The position numbers and the translations under genes are program-made. Of a stretch of DNA of 64,000 nt, positions 50,474 to 58,933 are shown one piece after another. Positions within the stretch are counted from its first letter, which is position 1. Every line of letters begins with the position of its first letter. The notes under the pieces are model-generated. The model did not search any database. It was not told the origin of the DNA and saw only the letters and a list, made by a program, of their open reading frames with translations. The DNA is from Paenibacillus sp. PK3_47 (lineage in GTDB: Bacteria > Bacillota > Bacilli > Paenibacillales > Paenibacillaceae): NCBI RefSeq assembly GCF_023520895.1, contig NZ_CP026029.1, forward strand, positions 3,286,001 through 3,350,000. Reading direction: 5' to 3'.

Positions 50474-51289
50474 ATGCAGGGAAAGCGGATTGGAGAAGGC
50501 CGGACTGCTGAGGTCTGGGAATATGGGGAAGGAGCCATATTAAAGCTGTACCGGGAGGACATCCCCGGGGAACATGTAGACAGGGAATATACGATTAGCA
50601 GTTATGCTTATGCACAGGGAGTACATACGCCGCGTCCGCTTGATCTAATTACAGTAGAGGGCCGGAAAGGCATAGTGTTTGAACATATTGCAGGTAAAAC
50701 AATGCTGAGAATGATTGGCGAGCAGCCGTGGCAGACCGGAGATTTTGCCAGACAGCTGGCAGTTCAGCATTACAGTCTGCACAGACATGCGGGGCCGGAT
50801 GGGGAAGGAAGGCAAAAGTCGCTGCTGAGACAGCAAATTATCGCTGCTCCTATGCTTACGATGGAAGAGAAGTCAGCTGTACTGGATCATCTGGTCAAGC
50901 TTCCGGAAGGGGACTGTCTATGCCATGGGGATTTTCACCCTGATAATGTGCTTGGAGATGGAGCGGGCTGGATTATTGACTGGATGACCGGGATCTCAGG
51001 CAGTCCGGCTGCAGATACGGCGCGGTCTGTTATTCTCCTCAGTATGGGAAGCATGCCTCCGGGGACACCATTTCTCACCAGACTGATTACAAGCTTTATA
51101 CGGCAAAAGCTGTGCAAGGGCTACATCCGCGAGTATCTGAAGCTTTCAGGCCAATCGTATGCCGACATCACAGCCTGGGTCCTGCCCGTAGCCGCCGCCC
51201 GGCTGATCGAAGGGGTTCCGCTTGCCGAGAAGGAGCAGCTCGCCCGCGAAGTCCGCAGACGCCTGCGGTCTGCAGGGTTTCGTACATAA
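50474..51289 (+). CDS. Aminoglycoside phosphotransferase (APH) family kinase
   Basis: 271 residues with a kinase-like fold: catalytic loop CHGDFHPDNVLGD (~153-165) and metal-binding IIDWMTG (~172). N-terminal GEGRTAEVWEYGEGAILKLYRED resembles the P-loop and lysine of the family. The true substrate is unknown (APH, choline kinase or HSK2-like are all possible); not evidence of antibiotic resistance. Starts 15 bp after the ABM gene. Confidence 0.88.
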   Translation: MQGKRIGEGRTAEVWEYGEGAILKLYREDIPGEHVDREYTISSYAYAQGVHTPRPLDLITVEGRKGIVFEHIAGKTMLRMIGEQPWQTGDFARQLAVQHYSLHRHAGPDGEGRQKSLLRQQIIAAPMLTMEEKSAVLDHLVKLPEGDCLCHGDFHPDNVLGDGAGWIIDWMTGISGSPAADTARSVILLSMGSMPPGTPFLTRLITSFIRQKLCKGYIREYLKLSGQSYADITAWVLPVAAARLIEGVPLAEKEQLAREVRRRLRSAGFRT

Positions 51290-51448
51290 CTGTATTTACG
51301 TTGAACCGGTAAAGGACGGTATTCAGGGCGTTTAAGCAGTAAGGCTTAAGCAGCCAGTTCATTAAGCAGCAGAGAGAGTTTATTCATTCGCCAGTAGTGT
51401 GCTTAGCGTGCTTAGCTGCTGTAGAACTTAGAGTGCTGCAGAGCTTAG

Positions 51449-51627
51449 TTGGATTTTCTCCATTTAAACCTGTCCTTTTTCATCACATATGATCTTTAGT
51501 TGGAAATGCTCCAGTTATTTCGGCGGATAAAGGCAATTGGAGACTAATCCAGCAGATTTAACAGGAGTTTTTCCAATAAAAACTGTAATAACGGTATTTA
51601 TCAGAGAATTAGACGGAGAATTTCCAC
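51449..51627. repeat. Four-site element, TGGA type, inverted copy
   Basis: Sites start at 51449 (TTGGATTTTCTCCAT), 51500 (TTGGAAATGCTCCAG), 51562 (CAGGAGTTTTTCCAA) and 51613 (ACGGAGAATTTCCAC), spaced 51, 62 and 51 bp. Read on the minus strand it aligns with the tandem copies at 8401, including the flank GATCAAGCTAAG before its first site. The surrounding 51290-51680 is gene-free and AT-rich. Confidence 0.85.
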
Positions 51628-51696
51628 TTAGCTTGATCTGCTGCATGTTCCCTTAGACAATCTTCTCATGTAGACAACTGAATAGCTTATTCCTTA

Positions 51697-51723
51697 AGCC
51701 CCGTGAATCTGGGGGCTTTTTTT
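51697..51723 (+). terminator. Terminator before the ykcB-like gene
   Basis: AGCCCC with GGGGGCT and seven T residues. It lies 400 bp after the APH gene and could end transcription through the repeat element. Confidence 0.85.
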
Positions 51724-51879
51724 GTTGCTGCCGGGAGCTGCGGCCTGATTCATTCAGCAAACATTCAGCCAGGCTTCATTACCTGTTAAGGTACCGGTGC
51801 AATAATATTTTTACGGCAAGGGTTACTACCTGGGGGATGAGCACTGCCGAAATGAAAGATGGATGAGGGAGTGGGGAGA

Positions 51880-54036
51880 ATGAGCTGGATGAAAAGGCTG
51901 GGCTCTGATGTTGTACTGTTATTGATTCTGCTGCTTGCGGCATTTCTGTACGGCTACGGAATCTGGAATGATCAATATGTGAATACGTACTATACAACCG
52001 CGGTAGGAAGCATGCTGGAGAATTTCCATAATTTCTTCTTCGCATCGCTGGATTCGGCCGGCTCGGTGACGGTAGACAAGCCGCCGGTAACGTTCTGGAT
52101 TCAGAGCTTGAGCGCGTACCTGTTCGGCCTGCATGGCTGGAGCGTGATCCTGCCGCAGGTGCTTGCCGGAGCCGGCTCGGTGCTGCTCGTATATCTGCTG
52201 GTGAAGCCGGCCTTCGGCAGAACACCGGCACGGCTGGCTGCGCTAACGATGGCGCTTACTCCGGTAGCAGCAGCGGTCAGCCGTACGAACAATATCGATG
52301 CCATGCTGGTGTTCACGCTGCTGCTTGCCGCCTGGTTTCTGTTCAGGGGAACCAGAAACCATAAAACCGGCAGCCTTCTCGCCGCTTTCGGGCTGATTGG
52401 CGTAGCCTTTAACGAGAAGATGCTTCAGGCTTATATGGTTCTGCCGGCCTTTTATCTTTTCTATGTGATCGCTGCCAAAGTGAACTGGAAGAAAAAGACC
52501 GGTGTACTCGCAGCCGGCACCGCCGTAATGCTGGCAGTCTCGCTTTCCTGGGCCGTTATTGTCGACTCCATACCAGCCAGCCAACGTCCGTATATAGGCA
52601 GCAGCGGCACTAACTCTGTGCTTAACCTGGCCTTCGGCTATAACGGTGTATCCCGTTTGACCGGGGACCGCAGCACCGGCGGCGGCGGCGGAATGCCGGG
52701 CGGCGGAGCCGGAATGTTTGGCGGCGGGCAAGGGATGCCTTCATGGAATGGCGGCGGTGAAATGCCGGCCATGAACGGGACGGACGGCCGGGGCGCGACC
52801 GGTGCTGACGGCCGGGGGATGCCTCCGGGGCAGGACGGAGGATCGTCCTCCGGAACGCCCGCAGCTCCTGATGGCAGCATGCAGGAACAGCAGCCGCCAG
52901 GCAGAGCTGACGGCAGCAGCATGCAAGGCCAGGCGCCCGAAGGCAGAGCTGATGGCGGAGGCCGGCAGTTCGGCGGCTTCGGCGGCGAGGGCGGCCGCGG
53001 CATGGATGGAGGCGGAGGCGGCATGTTCAATACCGGCACGGCCGGTCCGCTGCGCCTGTTCCAGTCCGAGCTCTCCGGTCAAGCCAGCTGGCTGCTGCCG
53101 TTCGTATTGTTCGGCTGCATCGCGATTTTTGCCGGACTGCGCAGAAGGAACTTTACACAGCAGCATAAAGAAGCGTTATTCTGGCTGGCCTGGCTGGTGC
53201 CGGTTATGGGGTTCTTCAGCATCGCCGGGTTCTTCCACCAGTATTACCTGATTATGATGGCGCCGGCAGTGGCGGCATTGACCGGGGCAGGCTGGCTGAA
53301 GCTCTGGAATGAATACCGGGAGCGTTCAGGCTGGCTGTCCTGGCTGCTGCCGCCGGCAGTTCTGGCCACAGCCGCGTTTCAGTGGTACATCCTTCATCCG
53401 TATGACGATACGATTGGCAGCGGCTGGTCCACCGGTGTTCTGGCTGCGGGAGCCGCTGTGACACTGCTGCTGATTGCACTGCGGCTGCCGAAGGGACAGA
53501 AGCCGTTCACCCGCGCCGCGGCTGTTCTTGGACTGCTGGTGCTGCTGATCGGACCGCTCTACTGGTCCTTTACGCCGATTACCTACGGGCTCAACAGCAT
53601 GACCCCGGCAGCGGGACCTGACAGCAATGATGGCCCCGGTGGCGGAGGCGGTAGAGACAATACCACAGGCGTTGATGAAAGTCTGCTCTCCTATCTGAAA
53701 GAGCATAATACCGGCGAAAAATACCTGTTCGCCGCTATGGATTACGGAACAGCCGGACCTTATATCATTGACGAACGCGAATCCGTCGTTATTCTAAACG
53801 GGTTCAACAGTTCAGATATGCCATATACCACAGACACGCTGCAGGCGCTTGTTGAGAGCGGGAAGGTGAAATATTTCCTCGTCACCAGCGGAGGTATGGG
53901 CGGCGGACGAGGCGGAGGCAGTTCAGAAATCGCGGAATGGATTACAGAGAACGGTACAGAGGTGCCCGCCGCAGAGTGGCAGGGAACAGAATCAGGCTTT
54001 AACGGCGGAACCTTATATGAGGTTATTCTGGACTGA
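51880..54036 (+). CDS. YkcB-like GT39/ArnT-family glycosyltransferase with Gly-rich insert
   Basis: 718 residues, polytopic GT-C transferase that takes sugar from a polyprenyl-phosphate donor. N-terminal part (~1-260) has the family DK in SVTVDKPPVTFWIQSLSAYLF and SRTNNIDAML; the C-terminal soluble part (~570-718) has LFAAMDYGTAGPYI. Between them (about 264-387) is a ~120-residue Gly/Met/Gln-rich insert with repeated GGG, GMP, ADG and PGG. The ATG at 51880 has GGGAG upstream. It is followed by the ykcC-like gene. Confidence 0.88.
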   Translation: MSWMKRLGSDVVLLLILLLAAFLYGYGIWNDQYVNTYYTTAVGSMLENFHNFFFASLDSAGSVTVDKPPVTFWIQSLSAYLFGLHGWSVILPQVLAGAGSVLLVYLLVKPAFGRTPARLAALTMALTPVAAAVSRTNNIDAMLVFTLLLAAWFLFRGTRNHKTGSLLAAFGLIGVAFNEKMLQAYMVLPAFYLFYVIAAKVNWKKKTGVLAAGTAVMLAVSLSWAVIVDSIPASQRPYIGSSGTNSVLNLAFGYNGVSRLTGDRSTGGGGGMPGGGAGMFGGGQGMPSWNGGGEMPAMNGTDGRGATGADGRGMPPGQDGGSSSGTPAAPDGSMQEQQPPGRADGSSMQGQAPEGRADGGGRQFGGFGGEGGRGMDGGGGGMFNTGTAGPLRLFQSELSGQASWLLPFVLFGCIAIFAGLRRRNFTQQHKEALFWLAWLVPVMGFFSIAGFFHQYYLIMMAPAVAALTGAGWLKLWNEYRERSGWLSWLLPPAVLATAAFQWYILHPYDDTIGSGWSTGVLAAGAAVTLLLIALRLPKGQKPFTRAAAVLGLLVLLIGPLYWSFTPITYGLNSMTPAAGPDSNDGPGGGGGRDNTTGVDESLLSYLKEHNTGEKYLFAAMDYGTAGPYIIDERESVVILNGFNSSDMPYTTDTLQALVESGKVKYFLVTSGGMGGGRGGGSSEIAEWITENGTEVPAAEWQGTESGFNGGTLYEVILD

Positions 54037-54059
54037 CAGTTACTAAGGCGGCATGACAC

Positions 54060-54104
54060 GAAGCGCGCTCCGTAAGCCATAGGCTTTTGGCCTAAGCGCG
54101 CTTC
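54060..54104 (+). terminator. Intercistronic hairpin between the ykcB- and ykcC-like genes
   Basis: GAAGCGCGCT (54060-54069) pairs with AGCGCGCTTC (54095-54104), followed by a weak ATTATT tail. Probably an attenuator or a processing/stability hairpin rather than a full terminator. Confidence 0.5.
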
Positions 54105-54132
54105 ATTATTACAATTCAAGGAGGAGCTGCTC

Positions 54133-55116
54133 ATGAGTTCCAAAGTGCGCTATTCCATAATTATACCGATGTTCAACGAAGAGGCGGTTATCCAGGAGAC
54201 CTACCGGCGGATCAAAAAAGTGATGGGGGTTACAGGCGAGGCATACGAGCTGCTCTTCGTCAATGACGGCAGCACCGACAACTGTGCACAGATGATTGAG
54301 GAGTACAGCTACTGGGATGAAAGTGTGAAGCTGATCGATCTCAGCCGTAATTTCGGGCACCAGATTGCAATTACCGCCGGCATGGATTATGCACTTGGCG
54401 ATGCGGTGGTCATTATTGATGCTGATCTGCAGGACCCGCCGGAGCTGATTCTGGATATGATCACAGAGTGGAAAAAAGGCTACGAAGTCGTCTACGCCAA
54501 ACGTATCAAGCGGCGCGGGGAATCCCTGTTCAAAAAATGGACAGCGAGCGCCTTCTACAGAATCCTGCGTTATTCGACAGATATCTCGATCCCGGTGGAC
54601 ACCGGTGATTTCCGGCTGGTGGACCGCAAGGTATGTGACGAGTTGAAGCGTCTGCCGGAAAAAAACCGTTTTGTCCGCGGACTGGTCAGCTGGGTCGGCT
54701 TCCGCCAGAAGGCGATCGAGTATGAGCGGGATGAACGGCTCGCCGGAGAGACCAAATACCCGCTGAAGCGCATGATCAAGCTGTCCCTGGACGGCATTAC
54801 TTCATTTTCTTACAAGCCGCTGAAGCTGGCGGGATACCTCGGAGGTGTGCTGTCCGCATCCGGCTTTCTGTACCTTATGTATGTGCTCTACCTGGCGCTT
54901 TTTACGGACTCGGCGGTTAAAGGATGGGCGTCGATGATCGGCATTACTTTGGTATTTAACGGGTTTGTTCTCATTATGCTGGGCATTCTGGGCGAGTATG
55001 TCGGCCGGATTTATGACGAGACCAAAGGGCGTCCGCTGTATGTAGTTCAAGAGTTCTATGGCGGAAAAAAGCAGCAGGCCGTGCGTGAGCGGAAGTTAGC
55101 CCATCTGAATAAATAA
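54133..55116 (+). CDS. YkcC-like family 2 glycosyltransferase (polyprenyl-phosphate type)
   Basis: 327 residues: GT2 domain (~1-235) with IIIPMFNEEAVIQETYRRI, FVNDGSTDN (~38), DADLQDPPE (~96) and RRGESLFKKWTASAFYR, then two C-terminal membrane helices (~240-262 and ~275-300). Such enzymes load a sugar onto undecaprenyl phosphate; the ykcB-like GT-C partner then uses it outside the cell. Confidence 0.92.
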   Translation: MSSKVRYSIIIPMFNEEAVIQETYRRIKKVMGVTGEAYELLFVNDGSTDNCAQMIEEYSYWDESVKLIDLSRNFGHQIAITAGMDYALGDAVVIIDADLQDPPELILDMITEWKKGYEVVYAKRIKRRGESLFKKWTASAFYRILRYSTDISIPVDTGDFRLVDRKVCDELKRLPEKNRFVRGLVSWVGFRQKAIEYERDERLAGETKYPLKRMIKLSLDGITSFSYKPLKLAGYLGGVLSASGFLYLMYVLYLALFTDSAVKGWASMIGITLVFNGFVLIMLGILGEYVGRIYDETKGRPLYVVQEFYGGKKQQAVRERKLAHLNK

Positions 55117-55189
55117 CAACGTGAGGGATGATCTCCCCTATCAGTGGAAGAAAAGCGGTGAAAAAGATCTGATCAGAAAAACATTGCAG

Positions 55190-55248
55190 AAGCTGCTCCG
55201 CAGGACCGTGGTTATGAGCCGCGTATCTGTTAAGGGGCAGCTTTTTTT
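55190..55248 (+). terminator. Terminator after the ykcC-like gene
   Basis: GAAGCTGCTCC with GGGGCAGCTT and a T run; the loop contains a second small hairpin. Confidence 0.7.
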
Positions 55249-55315
55249 GCGGGGAAGACGTCTGCGAAGATAGGAATTGCCTCGGCGATATGTTGGGCTG
55301 CTGCGGAGGTTAATG

Positions 55316-55412
55316 AAAGAGCCGATCGTCTGCGAAAAACCGGGTACAATGTGCTGCCACACGAGGGTGAAAGAGCCAAATATACACGAAAAACCGAGTA
55401 CAATGTGCTGCC
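55316..55412. repeat. 54-bp tandem duplication
   Basis: AAAGAGCC...CGAAAAACCGGGTACAATGTGC recurs at a 54-bp period (55316 and 55370), with about 75% identity. On the minus strand it stays open as an 18-residue repeat, but no credible gene is present. The rest of 55249-55470 shows nothing else. Confidence 0.8.
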
Positions 55413-55469
55413 TCGAGGGCCAGCAGTTGGTCAATTTGATGCAGCTTTGGTCTACGGCCTGCGACCCGC

Positions 55470-55511
55470 AAAAAACTCCGGAGAACCGCCCGCCAGGCCG
55501 TTCTCCGGAGT
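55470..55511 (-). terminator. Terminator of the flavoprotein gene
   Basis: ACTCCGGAGAAC with GTTCTCCGGAGT, a perfect 12-bp stem; the minus strand continues with TTTTTTG. It lies 14 bp after the stop codon at 55526. Confidence 0.9.
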
Positions 55512-55525
55512 ATGTAAATTACAGA

Positions 55526-56092
55526 TTAGGCTTTCAGCAGGTCATGATCCACATATCTTGCGCCGTTCAGTTCGCTGATAATATTAATGGCGACTTTCGC
55601 ACCGTCTCCGGCTGTGATAATGGCGTGTACACTGACACCGGCAACCGTTCCTGCCGCCCAGATGCCTTCAACATTGGTTTTGCCTTCCGGAGTTACGGCT
55701 ACTACGGTTTTGATTCTCGGCTCGGTGCCGTCCTTGGTTTCCACTCCGGCTTTGGCCGCCAGATCGGTCAGGACGCCTGTAGCGAGAATGACATGCTTGG
55801 CTTCATACGACGCGCCGCTTTCGGTTTCAATAACGAATCCTTCACTGCCGGAGGCCAGGTTAACCGCCTGATCGCTCACAAGCTCGGCTCCGAATTTAAC
55901 AGCCTGCTTATGCCCGGTCTCCACGAGGTCAGGGCCTCCGATTTCAGAGATTCCGTAATAGTTCTCATACCAGCCTCTGCGGGTCATCCCTTTGTCGTTG
56001 TCGATCAGCAGTGTTTTTTTGCCTGCCTTGGCGGCGAACAGGGCTGCGCTTGCACCGGCCGGGCCGGCGCCGATTACGGCGATTTCATACAT
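55526..56092 (-). CDS. Short thioredoxin-reductase-like FAD protein
   Basis: 188 residues. The FAD-binding Rossmann motif GAGPAGASAALFAAKAG (8-24), the EIGGPDLVETG stretch (~50), and the C-terminal GIWAAGTVAGVSVHAIITA (~143-161) resemble the FAD domain of thioredoxin reductase. The NADPH-binding domain and the CxxC redox pair are both absent, so it is roughly half a TrxR. It cannot be a standard thioredoxin reductase; a flavin reductase or a sensor needing another partner is possible. It sits alone between a terminator and the two-component system. Confidence 0.85.
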   Translation of the reverse strand: MYEIAVIGAGPAGASAALFAAKAGKKTLLIDNDKGMTRRGWYENYYGISEIGGPDLVETGHKQAVKFGAELVSDQAVNLASGSEGFVIETESGASYEAKHVILATGVLTDLAAKAGVETKDGTEPRIKTVVAVTPEGKTNVEGIWAAGTVAGVSVHAIITAGDGAKVAINIISELNGARYVDHDLLKA

Positions 56093-56213
56093 AGTGTTTA
56101 ACCTCCTGAAAGTGAATTGGGCTCAGCCTTCTGCAATTGCTGCATACACAAAATAGCGGAGAAAGCATAGGCCTGCATATCTATTAATTATACCGCCCAT
56201 TACAGTGAATTGG

Positions 56214-57773
56214 CTAATCCTGGAGGCAGGGGAGAACCACCATGAAGGACGTGCCTTCTCCCGGTGTACTCTCCACGCTGATATTCCCGCTATGAGCCTC
56301 GACAATGGATTTTGTTATCGAAAGGCCAAGGCCTGAGCCGCCGTATTTGCGGGTACGGGAGGAATCACTGCGGTAAAATCTGTCGAATACATGCGGCAGA
56401 TGGTCTGCAGAGATTCCGGAACCGTTATCCCTTACCGTCAGCTGTGCCTCCGTTCCACTGGCATGCAAAGACAGGTGGACTGCTCCTTGCCCGGCATCCG
56501 TATGCTGTACGGCATTGCTGAACAGATTCAGAATAACCTGTTTGAGCTTGTCAGGATCATACATGCCGCTTATGCCGTAGGAAATGTCAAAGGTTACCTT
56601 CCGGTTTCCGGCCAGCATCTGCAGCTGCGGCTGCATCTCGTCAATTACTTCCCCCAGGAGCAGTGGCCTCAGCCTCAGCTGCGGCGCGCCGTCCATCCTG
56701 GCCAGCAGCAGCAGATCCTCCACCAGCTTGTTGATCCGTTTCGACTCTCCATGCATGCTGTTAAGCGCGCTGTAGAGCTGCTCTTTATTATCGGCTGCTC
56801 CGCGCAGCAGCACCTCCAGAAATCCGTGTATGGAAGTCAGCGGTGTCCGCAGCTCATGGGAAGCATCCGCGGCAAAGCGGCGCATCTGCTCTTTGGCTTC
56901 ACGCTCATTATGAAAGGAGATCTCCAGCCGCTCCAGCATGCCGTTAAAAGAATGGGAGAGCATATCGATCTCCGTCTGCCCCTGGTTAACAGGAAACCGT
57001 ACATCAAGCTTGCCGGCATCAATACGCTGGGCCGCTTCCCCCATATTGGAGAGCGGAACCAGCGTCTTGCGCAGCGCAGGCAGATACAGAAACAGGCCGG
57101 CCAGCAGCGCAGTGAGGGATAAGGCAGCAAATATAAGCAGCTGCCGCAGGATTACATCTTTCAGCGGCCCCGTCCCCACACTCATCTGCAGGAGCATCCG
57201 GGCTTCGCCCGGTCTTGCCAAATTCATGAATACAGCCAGATGCTGGCTGCCGTCCTCGGCATTGATAAGCTTGTAATCTCCGGTCACTTTGTCCGAGCTA
57301 CGCTTCAGCAGCTCGTTATAGCTCCCGTTGTCCATTCTGGGAGCAGCGGAATCGGAGAGTGTATCCTCCTGCAAATCCTTGAAGGTACCGTCTGCGCTGT
57401 AGACGGCAATCGTTGTGTGGGCATCGAGCAGGAGCGGGCGTCTGCCTTCGCTAGTCCGCCAGTTTCCCGGACTGCCGCCCTGTGATCCCTTGCCGAAGCT
57501 GCCGGATCCCTGTTCCTCCAGCCCCAGTCCAGGGGTATCCGTACCCGGGGGCCCGGCATTGCCGGAATACAGGGCATAAAAAAACTCCCGCGGCACCGAA
57601 CGCAGCTGGGTCTCCATGGACTCAGCCCGGTTGCTGTAGATAAAGTTGCGCATCAGCACATACTGCAGTACCCCGATTAACAGAAGCAGTACAGACAGGA
57701 TAATCAGCGAAGTAGCGAGCAGCTGCTTGCGCAGCGAACGCGGTGCCGGAATTTTTTTGAAAAAGGAGATCAT
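56214..57773 (-). CDS. Sensor histidine kinase
   Basis: 519 residues: helix 1 (~18-40), a 165-residue extracytoplasmic domain with a Gly/Ser-rich stretch (~75-112), helix 2 (~212-232), HAMP (~233-285), HisKA with H306 in DASHELRTPLTS, and HATPase with N-box NLFSNAVQHT, DNGSGIS and GGSGLGLSITKSI. Overlaps the response regulator gene by 4 bp, so they form one two-component system. The signal is unknown. Confidence 0.95.
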   Translation of the reverse strand: MISFFKKIPAPRSLRKQLLATSLIILSVLLLLIGVLQYVLMRNFIYSNRAESMETQLRSVPREFFYALYSGNAGPPGTDTPGLGLEEQGSGSFGKGSQGGSPGNWRTSEGRRPLLLDAHTTIAVYSADGTFKDLQEDTLSDSAAPRMDNGSYNELLKRSSDKVTGDYKLINAEDGSQHLAVFMNLARPGEARMLLQMSVGTGPLKDVILRQLLIFAALSLTALLAGLFLYLPALRKTLVPLSNMGEAAQRIDAGKLDVRFPVNQGQTEIDMLSHSFNGMLERLEISFHNEREAKEQMRRFAADASHELRTPLTSIHGFLEVLLRGAADNKEQLYSALNSMHGESKRINKLVEDLLLLARMDGAPQLRLRPLLLGEVIDEMQPQLQMLAGNRKVTFDISYGISGMYDPDKLKQVILNLFSNAVQHTDAGQGAVHLSLHASGTEAQLTVRDNGSGISADHLPHVFDRFYRSDSSRTRKYGGSGLGLSITKSIVEAHSGNISVESTPGEGTSFMVVLPCLQD

Positions 57774-58456
57774 ACCAGATCCACCCGGTACCCTGCCCCG
57801 CGCAGCGTGCGGATAATCCGGTGATCCTTATCGCCCAGTTTTTCGCGCAGGGAGCGGATGTAGACCTCTACAATATTCTCCTCACCGCCAAAATCATAGC
57901 CCCACACCTTGTCGAGGATCATCGGCTTGCTCAGTACCAGGCCATGATTGATCACCATGTATTGCAGCAGCTCGTACTCCGTAGGAGACAGCTCCAGCAC
58001 CTCGTCCTTGTGGCGGATTTCCTTCCGTCTGCCGTCGATACGGAAAGGCCCGCAGCGCACCTCGCCGAGCAGTCCCGGAAACTGGTTGCGCAGCCGCGCC
58101 TGGATCCGGGCCAGCAGCTCTTCAAAGCTGAACGGCTTGACCATATAATCGTCAGCACCGATGGACAGCCCCTTCACCCGGTCATCAACCTCGTCCTTGG
58201 CCGTGAGCATAATAACCGCAATTTCAGTCTCCTCCGACCGGAGGTAACGGCAGAGCTCAAACCCGTCCATACCCGGCATCATTACATCCAGAATGGCGAC
58301 ATGGGGCTTGAAATCGGCAGCAACGGCAATAGCGCCGGCACCGTCGGGGGCAGTTCTTACTTCAAATCCTTCATTGATCAGGCCCAGTTCCAGGAACTGG
58401 AGTATATGAGGCTCGTCATCCACGAGCAGCAGGCGCACACCTTGGGCAGCTTTCAT
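57770..58456 (-). CDS. OmpR-family response regulator
   Basis: 228 residues: receiver with D57 as phosphoacceptor (AILDVMMPGMDG), acidic pair near 13-15 and the KPFSFEELLARI end of the receiver, then a winged-helix trans_reg_C domain (~130-228) with LSPTEYELLQYM and VEVYIRSLREKLGD. First gene of the pair with the kinase. Divergent from the glycogen operon; its promoter lies in the AT-rich stretch 58470-58650. Confidence 0.96.
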   Translation of the reverse strand: MKAAQGVRLLLVDDEPHILQFLELGLINEGFEVRTAPDGAGAIAVAADFKPHVAILDVMMPGMDGFELCRYLRSEETEIAVIMLTAKDEVDDRVKGLSIGADDYMVKPFSFEELLARIQARLRNQFPGLLGEVRCGPFRIDGRRKEIRHKDEVLELSPTEYELLQYMVINHGLVLSKPMILDKVWGYDFGGEENIVEVYIRSLREKLGDKDHRIIRTLRGAGYRVDLV

Positions 58457-58665
58457 CTCTAATTTCCTCCATTTTAAATAAAGATAGCAGTATTATGACA
58501 CACCAAATTGAAGATTTGCTGAAGATTACTGGTAAAGAACAAAAAACAGATTAAAAATCGCAGTTCATGGTTAATCATTAGGGTTAATTTAATTATACGG
58601 AATGTTAATGTCATTAATAAGGAATATAGTTAGAAATTAAAGTTTTTGGAACGCAATAAAGGGTT

Positions 58666-58694
58666 TTGACGGCGGATATAGAACATTCTACAAT
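58666..58694 (+). promoter_or_regulatory. Sigma-A promoter of the glycogen operon
   Basis: TTGACG (58666-58671), exactly 17 bp, then TACAAT (58689-58694). The transcript start would lie about 230 bp before glgC, giving a long pyrimidine-rich leader. Confidence 0.8.
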
Positions 58695-58933
58695 AAGGAT
58701 ATCTCCGGTTGCCGGGAGCCGTCTCGGCTGCTCCGGAAGCTTATCCCGTTTCTCGTGAATTCCCCGTTTATTACCCTTGTCTAATTTCCTATCAAGCTCA
58801 TTTCTTTCATTTTTATTCTTTCTGGTTTACTTCTTTCCTGTATTTCTATTTTGGGTCCAAACCGCAATGTACATTATTCATTCAACCTAATTGATTACAT
58901 GCTTTAACACCCATAAGTCAAGGAGGCTCTTCC

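Noticed and set aside
50474..51289. Antibiotic-resistance aminoglycoside kinase
   Set aside because: Only the general APH fold is supported; many such proteins phosphorylate other small molecules.
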